A stretch of DNA of 64,000 bases, from assembly GCF_023516595.1 (NCBI RefSeq), contig NZ_JAMGBG010000103.1:1-64000 (forward strand). The letters run 5' to 3'. The stretch is from Streptomyces neyagawaensis. GTDB lineage: Bacteria; Actinomycetota; Actinomycetes; Streptomycetales; Streptomycetaceae. Both the position numbers and the translations under genes were made by a program. Positions 8,819 through 17,156 of the stretch are shown here, in pieces (positions within the stretch are counted from its first letter, which is position 1; every line of letters starts with the position of its first letter). The notes beneath the pieces were generated by a model. It saw nothing but the letters and a program-made list of their open reading frames with translations. It ran no database searches and had not been told where the DNA came from.

Positions 8819-9589
8819 TCAGGCCTCGGCGTCCCCCCGGGTCTCTCCGAGCACATGCAGTTGCGTGGCCACGGAGTGGAACGCGGGCAGTTCCGCGGCG
8901 GCGGCCTCCAGCTTGAGGAGGGCGTCCAGGGCACCCGGTTCGGTGTCGACGAGGACACCGGGGACGAGGTCGGCGAAGACCCGGACGCCATGGACGGCGG
9001 TCACCGCGAGGCCCGCGTTCTCGACGAGCGCGGTGAGCTGCTCGGCGGTAAAACGGTGAGGTACGGGATCACCCTCGCCCCAGCGTCCGTTCGGGTCGTC
9101 GAGTGCCTGCCTGGCCTCCTTGAAGTGGCCGGCGAGGGCTCGCGCGAGCACAGCGCCGCCCAGTCCGGCGGCGAGCAGGCTGAGGACGCCGTCGGGGCGC
9201 AGCGCGGCGACCGCGTTGCCGATGCCCTCGGCGGGGTCGTCGACGTATTCCAGCACGCCGTGGCACAGCACGGCGTCGTAGCCGCCGCGCTCGACGACAT
9301 CGAAGAGGCCATGGGCGTCGCCCTGGACGCCCTGCACCCGGTCGGCGACACCCGCCTCGGCGGCTCGGCGCTCCAGCGCGAACAGCGCGTTGGGGCTGGG
9401 GTCGACGACGGTGACGCGGTGGCCGAGGCGGGCCGCGGGCACCGCGAACTTGCCGCTGCCGCCCCCGGTGTCGAGCACGTCGAGCGACTCCCGCCCGGTG
9501 GCCTTCACTCGGCGCTCGAGGGCGTCCTGGAGAACGTCCCAGACCACGGCGGTACGGAGGGAGGCGCGGGGGCGCGACGGGTCCGACAC
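8819..9589 (-). CDS. Class I SAM-dependent methyltransferase
   Basis: A 256-residue Rossmann methyltransferase. Motif I is LDVLDTGGGSGKFAVPAA, followed by VTVVDPSPNAL, GVQGDAH and AVLCHGVLEYVDDP as the acidic and post-motif loops. The fold resembles the UbiE/BioC/SmtA type; the acceptor substrate cannot be read from sequence. I take the GTG at 9589 as the start because GAGGAG lies nine nt upstream, although the frame extends to an ATG at 9694 with a low-complexity Thr/Ala/Pro stretch. It is followed by the DUF3040 gene on the same strand, 277 nt away. Confidence 0.85.
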   Translation of the reverse strand: MSDPSRPRASLRTAVVWDVLQDALERRVKATGRESLDVLDTGGGSGKFAVPAARLGHRVTVVDPSPNALFALERRAAEAGVADRVQGVQGDAHGLFDVVERGGYDAVLCHGVLEYVDDPAEGIGNAVAALRPDGVLSLLAAGLGGAVLARALAGHFKEARQALDDPNGRWGEGDPVPHRFTAEQLTALVENAGLAVTAVHGVRVFADLVPGVLVDTEPGALDALLKLEAAAAELPAFHSVATQLHVLGETRGDAEA

Positions 9590-9722
9590 GGCAGTTGACT
9601 CCTCGGCGCGGCACCGCCTGGTGTGCGGCGGAGCGGTGGGCTTGCTGGTTCCGTCGGCGGCCGGGGCCGTGACGGAGGTTACGGGTGCCCCCAACCCTAA
9701 TGGGCGGCGCCGGGAGGGTCGG

Positions 9723-10262
9723 TCAGCCCGCGTCCGGGACGCCTCCCCCTGCGTCCTGGCGGGGTTGGGGCAGGACGGGCTGGAGCACCAGCATGCGCTC
9801 GACCAGGCGCAGGAACATCGCCACGTCGCGTATCAGGTCGTCGGCGTCGCGCGCGCTCGCCGCGCCCCGTATGCCCGCCTCGGCCCGTGCCCGGCGGGAC
9901 GCGCCGGAGGCGAACAGCGCGCTCCACTCGGTCAGTTCGGGTGCGATCTCGGGGAGCACTTCCCAGGCGCTCCGGATCTTCGCCCGTCGTTTCGGGGTGG
10001 GCTCGGGGCGGCCCCGGGCGGCGAGCACGGCGGCGGCGGTGCGCAGGGCGGCCAGATGGGCCGTCGCGTACCGCTCGTTGGCGGCCTGGAGGGCGGTCGC
10101 CTCGTCGAGGCCGGCGCGGGCCTGGGCGAGGAGGTCGAGGGCGGCGGGCGGGGCCGTCGCCCGGCGCAGCACGGGGTGCACGTCGCCCGCCGGGCCGGTC
10201 AGTGAGGGGGCAGGGCCGGTGGCGCGGCGCCGATTGCCGGCTGCTGCGTGGTACGTGGCCAT
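9723..10262 (-). CDS. SAV_6107-type HEPN domain protein
   Basis: A 179-residue, mostly helical protein. The body (about 40-165) has TALQAANERYATAHLAALRTA and AWEVLPEIAPELTEWSALFA, which I recognise as the actinobacterial SAV_6107-type HEPN family. No canonical RNase Rx4-6H motif is evident. The start at 10262 is set by AGGAGG seven nt upstream; the open frame continues further upstream without coding support. It is divergent from the ABC/YhgE operon across a 177-nt region carrying a palindromic operator. Function unknown; HEPN relatives act in nucleotide or RNA metabolism, but nothing here proves that. Confidence 0.75.
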   Translation of the reverse strand: MATYHAAAGNRRRATGPAPSLTGPAGDVHPVLRRATAPPAALDLLAQARAGLDEATALQAANERYATAHLAALRTAAAVLAARGRPEPTPKRRAKIRSAWEVLPEIAPELTEWSALFASGASRRARAEAGIRGAASARDADDLIRDVAMFLRLVERMLVLQPVLPQPRQDAGGGVPDAG

Positions 10263-10363
10263 GACGAACCTCCTGTCGTCTGCGTGACGGCACGCCCTGA
10301 CACGGGGTGCCGTATGTGCCCATCGTGAGGTATGCCACTGACAATCCGTTCCGACCTGGGCTT

Positions 10364-10410
10364 TTGCTTCGATCGACAGTTCGGGGTAAGTTTTGCACTG
10401 ACCAGTCAGT
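10364..10410 (+). promoter_or_regulatory. Promoter and TetR-type operator of the ABC/YhgE/TetR operon
   Basis: TTGCTT (10364-10369) and TAAGTT (10387-10392) are spaced by 17 nt. Immediately downstream lies ACTGACCAGTCAGT (10397-10410), a perfect 6-bp inverted repeat with a 2-nt centre, in the position of a repressor site covering the transcript start. The operon's own third gene encodes a TetR regulator, the obvious candidate ligand (inference). Confidence 0.6.
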
Positions 10411-10439
10411 TCAAAAAGGCACGAGGGGGTCCGGAGCAC

Positions 10440-11435
10440 ATGGACGAGCCGCCTACGACAGCCGCGGCACCCACCGGGGAGGGCGGCGGCACCGCCGTCG
10501 GCGCCGAGGGCTTCGGAATGAAGGGCCCGCGCGGGTGGGTGTTCCGAGGGGTGGGGTTCCACGCCGAGCCCGGTTCATTGATCGCGATCGAAGGTCCCTC
10601 GGGGTCGGGCAGGACCTGTCTGCTGCTCGCCCTCACCGGGCGCATGAAACCGAGCGAGGGGCACGCCACGGTGGGCGCCGTGCGGCTGCCGAAGCAGATG
10701 GCCGCCGTCCGCCGGATCAGCGCCCTCGCCCATGTCCCCGGCGTCACGGACCTCGACCCGGCGCTCACCGTCGGGGAGCACCTGCGGGAACGCGCGCTGC
10801 TGCAGCGGCGGTTCGACGGCTCCCTGCGCGGGCTGCTCCGGCCCCGCCGTGAGCGGACGGCCGAGGCCGAGCAGCGGATCGACGCCGCGCTGGCCGCCGC
10901 CGGGCTCGACCGGGCGTCGCTGCCCAAGGCCGACCGGACCGCCGTGCGCGACCTGGACCGGATGGAGGCGCTGCGGCTCTCGCTCGCCCTGGCCCTCATC
11001 GGCCGGCCCCGCCTGCTCGGCGTCGACGACACCGACCTGAAGCTCTCCGAGGCCGAACGCACCGAGATATGGGCCCTGTTGCGGTCCCTCACCGAGGCCG
11101 GGACCACGGTCGTGGCGGTGTGCAGCGAGGCCCCTCAGGGGGCGCTCGTCGTGTCCACCGCGAAGAAGAACGAGGCCGGGACGGACACGGGGGCGGGGGC
11201 CGAGGCCGAGACCACGGCCGGGGTCGGGACCCGAGCCGGGACCGAGGACAAGGCCGGGACCCAGACCGGAACCCAACCCGAAGCCGAGCCCGACACCAGC
11301 ACCAGCACCAGCACCAGCACCGGCACCGGCACCGGCACCGGCACCAAGACCGACACCAAGACCGCCTCCAAGGCCGACCGCGGTGACGACGACAAGGAGA
11401 TGGGCGATGCGATCGCCGAAACTCGCCTCGCTTGA
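10440..11435 (+). CDS. Degenerate ABC-type ATP-binding protein with repetitive tail
   Basis: A 331-residue protein. Residues 30-240 resemble an ABC nucleotide-binding domain: Walker A GPSGSGRTC (52-60) and a Walker B-like RPRLLGVDDTD. The LSGGQ signature is not recognisable: the equivalent stretch reads VRDLDRMEALRLSLALAL, and the catalytic Glu after Walker B is Asp. The last 90 residues are low complexity (Thr, Gly, Ala, Glu), including (TS)4(TG)4 encoded by a hexanucleotide repeat. The ATG at 10440 is chosen for the GGAG just upstream and because coding character starts there. The 3' end overlaps the YhgE/Pip gene by 29 nt. It may energise or regulate that permease, but with a defective signature this is uncertain. 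Confidence 0.78.
   Translation: MDEPPTTAAAPTGEGGGTAVGAEGFGMKGPRGWVFRGVGFHAEPGSLIAIEGPSGSGRTCLLLALTGRMKPSEGHATVGAVRLPKQMAAVRRISALAHVPGVTDLDPALTVGEHLRERALLQRRFDGSLRGLLRPRRERTAEAEQRIDAALAAAGLDRASLPKADRTAVRDLDRMEALRLSLALALIGRPRLLGVDDTDLKLSEAERTEIWALLRSLTEAGTTVVAVCSEAPQGALVVSTAKKNEAGTDTGAGAEAETTAGVGTRAGTEDKAGTQTGTQPEAEPDTSTSTSTSTGTGTGTGTKTDTKTASKADRGDDDKEMGDAIAETRLA
11295..11342 (+). repeat. Hexanucleotide repeat (ACCAGC)4(ACCGGC)4 inside the ABC gene
   Basis: 48 bp of uninterrupted 6-nt units encoding (Thr-Ser)4(Thr-Gly)4. Slippage would alter tail length without breaking the frame. Confidence 0.95.
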
Positions 11436-13491
11436 GCTCAGGCGGTTCGGACGGGGGAAGCTCCCGCGCGCCGCGCTGGCCTCGCTCATGCTGCTGCCGC
11501 TGCTGTACGGCGCCCTGTACCTGTGGTCCTTCTGGGACCCGTACGGCCGGCTGGACCGTATCCCGGTGGCGCTGGTGAACGACGACAAGGGAGCCTCGGT
11601 CGGCAAGCAGAAGCTCAGGGCCGGCGACGACATCGCCGACGGCCTGCGGGACAGCGACACCTTCGAGTGGCACGAGGTGAGCGCCGAGCAGGCCCGCGAG
11701 GGCGTCGAGGACGGCACGTACTACCTCTCGCTGACCATGCCGTCGGACTTCAGCCGGCGCATCGCGTCCAGCTCCGGTGACGCGCCGGAGACGGGCGCCC
11801 TCCAGGTCCGTACGAACGACGCGAACAACTACATCGTCGGGCAGATCTCCCGGACCGTGTTCTCCGAGGTGCGGACGGCGGCGTCGACCAAGACGTCACG
11901 GTCGTTCCTGGACCGGATCTTCATCTCCTTCTCCGACATCCACGAGAAGACCCAGAAGGCCGCGAACGGCGCCGACGACCTCAAGGGCGGCATCGACAAG
12001 GCGGAGAAGGGCTCCAAGGACCTCGCCGACGGGCTGAGGACCGCCAAGGACGGCAGTGGCAAACTGTCCGGCGGCCTCTCCGACCTGGACCAGGGCGCGG
12101 GTGACCTCCAGGACGGCGCCCAGCAGGTCGCGAACGGCACCCAGAGCCTCGCCGACAAGGTCAACAAGTCCGCCGACCAGGTCCGGCCCTTCCTCGACGA
12201 GAACAGCGACACGATCGCCGACACCGCGACCCTGGTCGCCGACTCGGCGGCGACGATCCGCACCCACCTCTCGGCGTTCGTGACCACGGCCCCGGCCGCC
12301 GCGACCGGCACCCGGACCGCCTCCGACACGCTCGACGACGTCTACAAGCGGCGCTGCGAGGACCCGGTGCTGCCGGACGCGGCCTGCGCGGACCTGAAGA
12401 AGGCGAAGGAGGCTGCCGCGGAGGCGGCCCGTCTCGCCGAGGACGTCAACACCGTGGTGAAGAACTACGACGGTGACCTGAAGGCCTTCAAGAAGGATCT
12501 GACGACCCTGGAGCGGCAGGCCCGCGCCCTGGCGAAGGCCGCGCCGAACCTGTCCGGGGACCTCGACGACGCCGTGACCAAGGTGAACGCGCTCAACAAG
12601 GGCGCAACGAAGGTCGCCAAGGGCGCCAAGACGCTGCACACGGGTCTCGGCACCGCCAAGACGGGCGCCGAGAACCTCGACACCGGCGTGGGCGACCTGA
12701 AGACCGGCGCGAACGACCTCAAGGGCGGCATGTACAAGCTGGCCGACGGCTCCGGCAAACTCGCGGGCGGGCTGCACGACGGGGCCGACCGGATCCCGGA
12801 CTACGACGAGAAGGACCGCGACCGGCGCACCGAGGTGATGGCCGACCCGGTCCGACTGGCCAGCAAGGACCTCCACAAGGCGCCCAACTACGGCACCGGC
12901 TTCGCCCCGTACTTCATCCCGCTGTCGCTGTGGGTGGGCGCGATGGTGGCGTACATGCTGATCCCGCCGCTCAACCGGCGTGCCCTCGCGGCAGGTTCCC
13001 CGGCCTGGCGGGTCGCCCTGGCGGGCTGGCTCCCCGTGGCCGCCCTCGGTGTGCTGCAGACGGTCGCGCTCATGGCGGTGCTGCACTGGGCGGTGGGCCT
13101 GCAGATGGCGCGGGCGGCCGGGACGGTGGGCTTCCTGTTCCTGGTGACGGCGTGCTTCGCGGCGATCGTGCAGTGGCTCAACGCACGATTCGGGGCCGCC
13201 GGCCGGATCCTCGTCCTCGCCTTCCTGATGCTCCAGTTGACGTCCGCGGGCGGCACGTACCCCGTGCAGACCAGCCCGGACTTCTTCAACGCGGTCCACC
13301 CGTTCCTGCCGATGAGCCACGTCGTGGACGCCCTGCGGCGGCTGATCACCGGCGGCGGTCTGGGCCCGGTCTGGCAGGCGTGCGCCGTGCTGGTGGCCTT
13401 CACCGCGGGAGCGCTCGCCCTGACCGCCGTGTCGGCCCGCCGCAAGCAGGTGTGGACCCTGGACCGACTGCACCCGGAGTTGACTCTGTGA
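11407..13491 (+). CDS. YhgE/Pip family membrane protein
   Basis: A 694-residue protein of YhgE/Pip (phage infection protein) architecture, related to ABC-2 permeases. One N-terminal helix (about 21-40) is followed by the typical PVALVNDDKG, then a very long extracytoplasmic region with repeated helical motifs (ADDLKGGIDKAEKGSKDLADGL and similar, written here in part), and five C-terminal helices starting near residue 500. The start ATG at 11407 has AAGGAG at 11394-11399. It sits between an ABC-like ATPase and a TetR regulator in one operon. Substrates of such proteins are mostly unknown; EsaA-type relatives belong to type VII secretion, but no ESX gene is nearby. Confidence 0.88.
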   Translation: MRSPKLASLELRRFGRGKLPRAALASLMLLPLLYGALYLWSFWDPYGRLDRIPVALVNDDKGASVGKQKLRAGDDIADGLRDSDTFEWHEVSAEQAREGVEDGTYYLSLTMPSDFSRRIASSSGDAPETGALQVRTNDANNYIVGQISRTVFSEVRTAASTKTSRSFLDRIFISFSDIHEKTQKAANGADDLKGGIDKAEKGSKDLADGLRTAKDGSGKLSGGLSDLDQGAGDLQDGAQQVANGTQSLADKVNKSADQVRPFLDENSDTIADTATLVADSAATIRTHLSAFVTTAPAAATGTRTASDTLDDVYKRRCEDPVLPDAACADLKKAKEAAAEAARLAEDVNTVVKNYDGDLKAFKKDLTTLERQARALAKAAPNLSGDLDDAVTKVNALNKGATKVAKGAKTLHTGLGTAKTGAENLDTGVGDLKTGANDLKGGMYKLADGSGKLAGGLHDGADRIPDYDEKDRDRRTEVMADPVRLASKDLHKAPNYGTGFAPYFIPLSLWVGAMVAYMLIPPLNRRALAAGSPAWRVALAGWLPVAALGVLQTVALMAVLHWAVGLQMARAAGTVGFLFLVTACFAAIVQWLNARFGAAGRILVLAFLMLQLTSAGGTYPVQTSPDFFNAVHPFLPMSHVVDALRRLITGGGLGPVWQACAVLVAFTAGALALTAVSARRKQVWTLDRLHPELTL

Positions 13492-13526
13492 CCGCGCACC
13501 GCACGGTTCCTGTGACAATCAGGGCC

Positions 13527-14159
13527 ATGGAAAGCAGCAACGCCCCCGGTGGCACAGGCGGGGGCCGCCGCGAGGCGACCCGGCAGAAGCTCTACGAGGC
13601 GGCCGTCACGCTCATCGCGGAGCAGGGGTTCTCCGCCACGACGGTCGACGAGATCGCCGAGCGCGCCGGCGTGGCCAAGGGCACCGTCTACTACAACTTC
13701 GCCAGCAAGTCGGTCCTCTTCGAGGAGCTGCTGCGGCACGGCGTGGGGCTCCTCACGGCGTCGCTGCGGGAGGCTGCCGACCGCAGCGCCGAGGGCGGCG
13801 GCAGCAGGGTCGACGCCCTGGACGCGATGATCCGGGCCGGACTGGTCTTCATCGACCGCTACCCGTCGTTCACGCAGTTGTACGTGGCCGAGCTGTGGCG
13901 CACCAACCGGGCGTGGCAGTCCACGCTGATGGTCGTCCGGCAGGAGGCGGTCGCGGTCGTGGAGAAGGTGCTCCGCGAGGGCGTCGAGGCGGACGAGCTG
14001 AGCGACGAGATCGACATCGGCCTCACGGCGTCGGCCCTGGTCGGCATGGTCCTGGTGGCCGCCCTGGACTGGAAGGCCTTCCAGCCGGAGCGCTCCCTGG
14101 ACGACGTGCACTCGGCGCTGTCGCGGCTGCTCCAGGGCCGGGTCAGCGGCAACCGGTAG
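13527..14159 (+). CDS. TetR/AcrR family transcriptional regulator
   Basis: A 210-residue regulator. The N-terminal helix-turn-helix reads TRQKLYEAAVTLIAEQGF, then TTVDEIAERAGVAKGTVYYN and FASKSVLFEELL, a textbook TetR domain; the rest is a helical ligand domain. It is the third gene of the ABC/YhgE operon and probably autoregulates through the palindrome at 10397-10410. The ATG at 13527 gives the conventional start, but a GTG at 13488 overlaps the YhgE stop (GTGA) and has GGAG seven nt upstream, so a 223-residue, translationally coupled form is a real alternative. Confidence 0.9.
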   Translation: MESSNAPGGTGGGRREATRQKLYEAAVTLIAEQGFSATTVDEIAERAGVAKGTVYYNFASKSVLFEELLRHGVGLLTASLREAADRSAEGGGSRVDALDAMIRAGLVFIDRYPSFTQLYVAELWRTNRAWQSTLMVVRQEAVAVVEKVLREGVEADELSDEIDIGLTASALVGMVLVAALDWKAFQPERSLDDVHSALSRLLQGRVSGNR

Positions 14160-14224
14160 CCGTCACCGAGGCGCCCGCGCCGCGCACCTGCCCGCGCGCG
14201 AACGGACGAGAGCGAACGAACGAG

Positions 14225-14276
14225 AGCGCCGGTTCGGACTGGCCGCGTCCCCCGCGGGCCACCTCGAACCGGCGCT
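14225..14276 (+). terminator. Stem-loop after the TetR gene; rest of a 500-nt gap
   Basis: 12-bp perfect arms at 14225-14236 and 14265-14276 enclose 28 nt that contain a smaller complementary pair, 66 nt beyond the TetR stop. The remainder of 14160-14660 is a strongly C-biased stretch (14281-14345) and non-coding sequence leading to the oxidoreductase promoter. I see no gene in it. Confidence 0.55.
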
Positions 14277-14660
14277 TCCCCATTCCCCCCGTTCCCCCTG
14301 CCCCCGTGCCCCGTGTCCCCCGGTCCCCCATTCCCCCGTGCCTCGCTCCCGCCGACCGTCGAAGCCTCGACCGTGTCGACGGAAGGAGCGGTCGGAGCGC
14401 GAGACCCGTTCCGCCGCCCCGTGCCGGCGGTTCCGGAGCCACGCCCCTTCCCGTGCCTCCACTCTTCCGTCCGCGCGGAGGGGAGCCCATCCGCGCGCCT
14501 ACTCATCTCCCCCCGTAGGTACGCGTACTCACCCCTGCGCACTCACACCCACGCCCCCCGGTGCCCCTCTGGTCACGACGGCGTCCGCGCGGATACTCGC
14601 CCGGGGCCTGTGCACAGGCCCGGAAACCGGTTGTCGGCGGCGCCCGCTAAGGTCGCAGAC

Positions 14661-16175
14661 ATGGCAAGGATTGCGGTGATCGGCGCCGGTCTCGGCGCCA
14701 TGGCGGCGGCCGCCCGGCTGGCCGTCGCGGGCCACCGGGTGGTGGTGTACGAGCGCACGACGACCTACGGCGGTGCGGTGGGCCGGTACGAGCGCGACGG
14801 CTTCGCGTTCGACACGGGCCCGGCGCTGCTGCCCCTGCCCGCCGTCTACCGCGACCTGTTCCTGAAGACCGGCAAGGAGCCGCTGGAGAAGTGCGTCGAC
14901 CTCGTCCAGGTGGACCCGGCCGCACGGCACGTCTTCGCCGACGGCACGGACCTGCTGCTGCCGAACGCCTCCCGCGCGGGCGTGGTCGCCGCCCTGAACA
15001 CGGCGCTCGGCTCGGGGGCGGGCGACCGCTGGGGCGACTTCCTGGTCCGGGCCCGCGAGGCGTGGGACCGCACCCGGCGGCCCCTCCTGGAGGAGCCGCT
15101 GTGGCCCGACTGGCAGGTCCTCGCCGAGCGTGAGCCCTATCCGGCGGTGCCCCACAAGCGGCTGCTGCGCACCCGCCGCGCCGGCACGCTCGCCGAGGTC
15201 GGCACCCTGGAGCTGCGCGACCCCCGGCTGACGGCCCTGCTGGAGAGCCACGCCCTGGCGTACGGGCTGGACCCGCGCACCACCCCGGCGAGCGCGGCGG
15301 TCCTGCCGTACATGGAGCACGCCTTCGGCGTCTGGTACGTCCGGGGCGGCCTCCGGGAGCTGGCGCGGGCCGTGTACGAGCGGTGCCTGGCCCGGAAGGT
15401 CGAGTTCGTCTTCGACGCCGAGATAACCGGGATCGTGGAGAAGGACGGCCGGGTGGCCGGGGTCGAGTCGGCGGACGGGACGGTGTCCGAGGCGGACTTC
15501 GTGGTCGCCGGGGTCGCGCCCGAGGTCCTGGACGGGGCGGTGCGGCAGTCCGTCGTCCGGGGTTCCGGCGAGGTACCGGCGCAGCGGGTGCGGACGAGCC
15601 GGCTGACCGTACTGCTCGCGCTGCGCGGCGGCCGGCCGGAGGGCACGGCGCACCGCACGGTGGTGCACGCGGAGGACCGCGACAGCGAGCTGGAGCTGCT
15701 GTTCGGCGCCTCGTCGGGGATGGTCGCGCACCCCACGGTGACGGTGGTGCGCCCGGACGATCCGGCGTGGGTGCCGGACGCCGGGCACGAGGCGATCACG
15801 CTCAGCTCGGTGGTGCCTGCCCAACCCGACCGGGGATGGTCGGAGGCGGAGGTCTTCGAGCGCCATGCCCAGGCGGTGATCACCGCCGCGGAGCGGGCCG
15901 TGCCCGGCCTGCGCGACCGGCTGCTCTGGCACGAGGTGCAGACCCCCGCGGACATCGAGCGGACGACGGGTGCGCCCGGCGGCGCGATCCCGGCCCCGGC
16001 GCTGGCGGCGGGCGAGGGCCGCCTCCTGCAACCGTCCAACACCACGGCCCTACCGGGCCTGTTCACGGTCGGCGGCTGGTCACACCCCGGCGGCGGCCTC
16101 CCGCACGCCGGCATGTCGGGCTCCCTGGTGGCGGGCCTGATCGTGGAGGGACCCGGCTTCCGCGGCTCCCAGTGA
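14661..16175 (+). CDS. CrtI-like FAD-dependent oxidoreductase (phytoene desaturase family)
   Basis: A 504-residue flavoprotein. The N-terminal dinucleotide fold is IAVIGAGLGAMAAAARLA with the acidic end VVVYERTTTYGGAVG; FAFDTGPALLPLP follows, typical of the phytoene desaturase superfamily; the C-terminus has LFTVGGWSHPGGGLPHAGMSG, the conserved FAD-binding end. No carotenoid biosynthesis genes accompany it, so phytoene is probably not the substrate. The ATG start at 14661 is preceded by a weak AAGG site; the open frame upstream crosses the C-rich spacer and is not coding. Convergent with the following membrane protein gene. Confidence 0.85.
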   Translation: MARIAVIGAGLGAMAAAARLAVAGHRVVVYERTTTYGGAVGRYERDGFAFDTGPALLPLPAVYRDLFLKTGKEPLEKCVDLVQVDPAARHVFADGTDLLLPNASRAGVVAALNTALGSGAGDRWGDFLVRAREAWDRTRRPLLEEPLWPDWQVLAEREPYPAVPHKRLLRTRRAGTLAEVGTLELRDPRLTALLESHALAYGLDPRTTPASAAVLPYMEHAFGVWYVRGGLRELARAVYERCLARKVEFVFDAEITGIVEKDGRVAGVESADGTVSEADFVVAGVAPEVLDGAVRQSVVRGSGEVPAQRVRTSRLTVLLALRGGRPEGTAHRTVVHAEDRDSELELLFGASSGMVAHPTVTVVRPDDPAWVPDAGHEAITLSSVVPAQPDRGWSEAEVFERHAQAVITAAERAVPGLRDRLLWHEVQTPADIERTTGAPGGAIPAPALAAGEGRLLQPSNTTALPGLFTVGGWSHPGGGLPHAGMSGSLVAGLIVEGPGFRGSQ

Positions 16176-16185
16176 GCACCGACCG

Positions 16186-17100
16186 TCAGAAACGGTACTG
16201 CTGTTCGTCGTACCCGTTGCCGTTCCCCTGGTACGGGTACGACTGGTCCGTCGGGAGATCCGACCCGAACGGGTCGTCGGTGTTGCGCTGTTGCGGGACC
16301 CAGACACCGCCGGGCGGGGTCTCGCCGCCGTACGCGCCGTTGCCGTACTGGTCCTGCCCGTAGCCCTGCTGCCCGTACCCCTGCTGGCCGTAGGACGGGT
16401 CGTAGGGGGCGGTGGCGTCGTAGGTCTGGGTGCCGATGTACGGGTCGGAGTAGGCGGCGTACTGCTGCTCGGACTGGTCGTAGCCGTAGCCCTGCTGGTC
16501 GTAGCCGTAGTAGGCGAACGCCTCGTCCTGGGCCTGGTCGGCGTTGGCGTAGGACTGGCCCGGGGCCGCCGCGTACGCGTTGTCGTCGCGGTAGACGCCG
16601 TAGGTGCTGGTGTCGTCGGGCAGGGGCTCCGGCGAGTACACGGTGGCCGCCCCGGAGGGGGTGGACTTCGGGCGTACGAAGACGTCGTCGTCCTGGTCCA
16701 GCGGGTCGTCGTCCTGCTGGTACGTTCCGGCAACGTCGGGCTGCAGGTCGGAGACCTCCAGCGTGGGGTCCTGACGCTCCGGCTCGCCGCCCCGGCGTCG
16801 CTTCTTGCCGGGCTTGGCCGCGGGGGCCTCCGCATCCTCACCGGAGCGCGGGCGGACGGCCCAACCCGCCTCGAAACCACGGCGGAACGACAGGGTCACA
16901 TACGTCTGGCCGACCGCGAAGGCGATCGCGCCGACGCCGATGACGATCACATTGGGCATCAGGACGCCGAGCACGACACAGAGGAACCCGACGAAGGCGA
17001 GCAGCCTCCACCGCAACCGCGCCTTGTACTGCAGCAGCACCTCGCCCAGCAGCCACAACGCGACGACACCGAACGCGATGTAGAGGACCGTCCAGCCCAT
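16186..17100 (-). CDS. Membrane protein with Gln/Tyr-rich prion-like tail
   Basis: A 304-residue protein. Residues 1-70 carry two or three short helices (LYIAFGVVALWLLGEVLL, LLAFVGFLCVVLGVLMPNV, IGVGAIAFAVGQTYVTL). Residues 75-120 are basic, then an acidic linker leads into about 130 residues of low complexity dominated by Tyr, Gln, Asp, Gly and Ala (YGYDQQGYGYDQSEQQY, SYGQQGYGQQGYGQDQYG). Such composition is typical of disordered, self-associating segments. The ATG at 17100 has AGAGGGG nearby. It lies 56 nt downstream of metF on the same strand. No function is known to me; the layout is conserved in Streptomyces as far as I recall. Confidence 0.82.
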   Translation of the reverse strand: MGWTVLYIAFGVVALWLLGEVLLQYKARLRWRLLAFVGFLCVVLGVLMPNVIVIGVGAIAFAVGQTYVTLSFRRGFEAGWAVRPRSGEDAEAPAAKPGKKRRRGGEPERQDPTLEVSDLQPDVAGTYQQDDDPLDQDDDVFVRPKSTPSGAATVYSPEPLPDDTSTYGVYRDDNAYAAAPGQSYANADQAQDEAFAYYGYDQQGYGYDQSEQQYAAYSDPYIGTQTYDATAPYDPSYGQQGYGQQGYGQDQYGNGAYGGETPPGGVWVPQQRNTDDPFGSDLPTDQSYPYQGNGNGYDEQQYRF

Positions 17101-17156
17101 GTACGCCCCTCTCCCTGTGGCCGCTACGCAGTGTGTCGTACGCGAGTGCGACCGGT

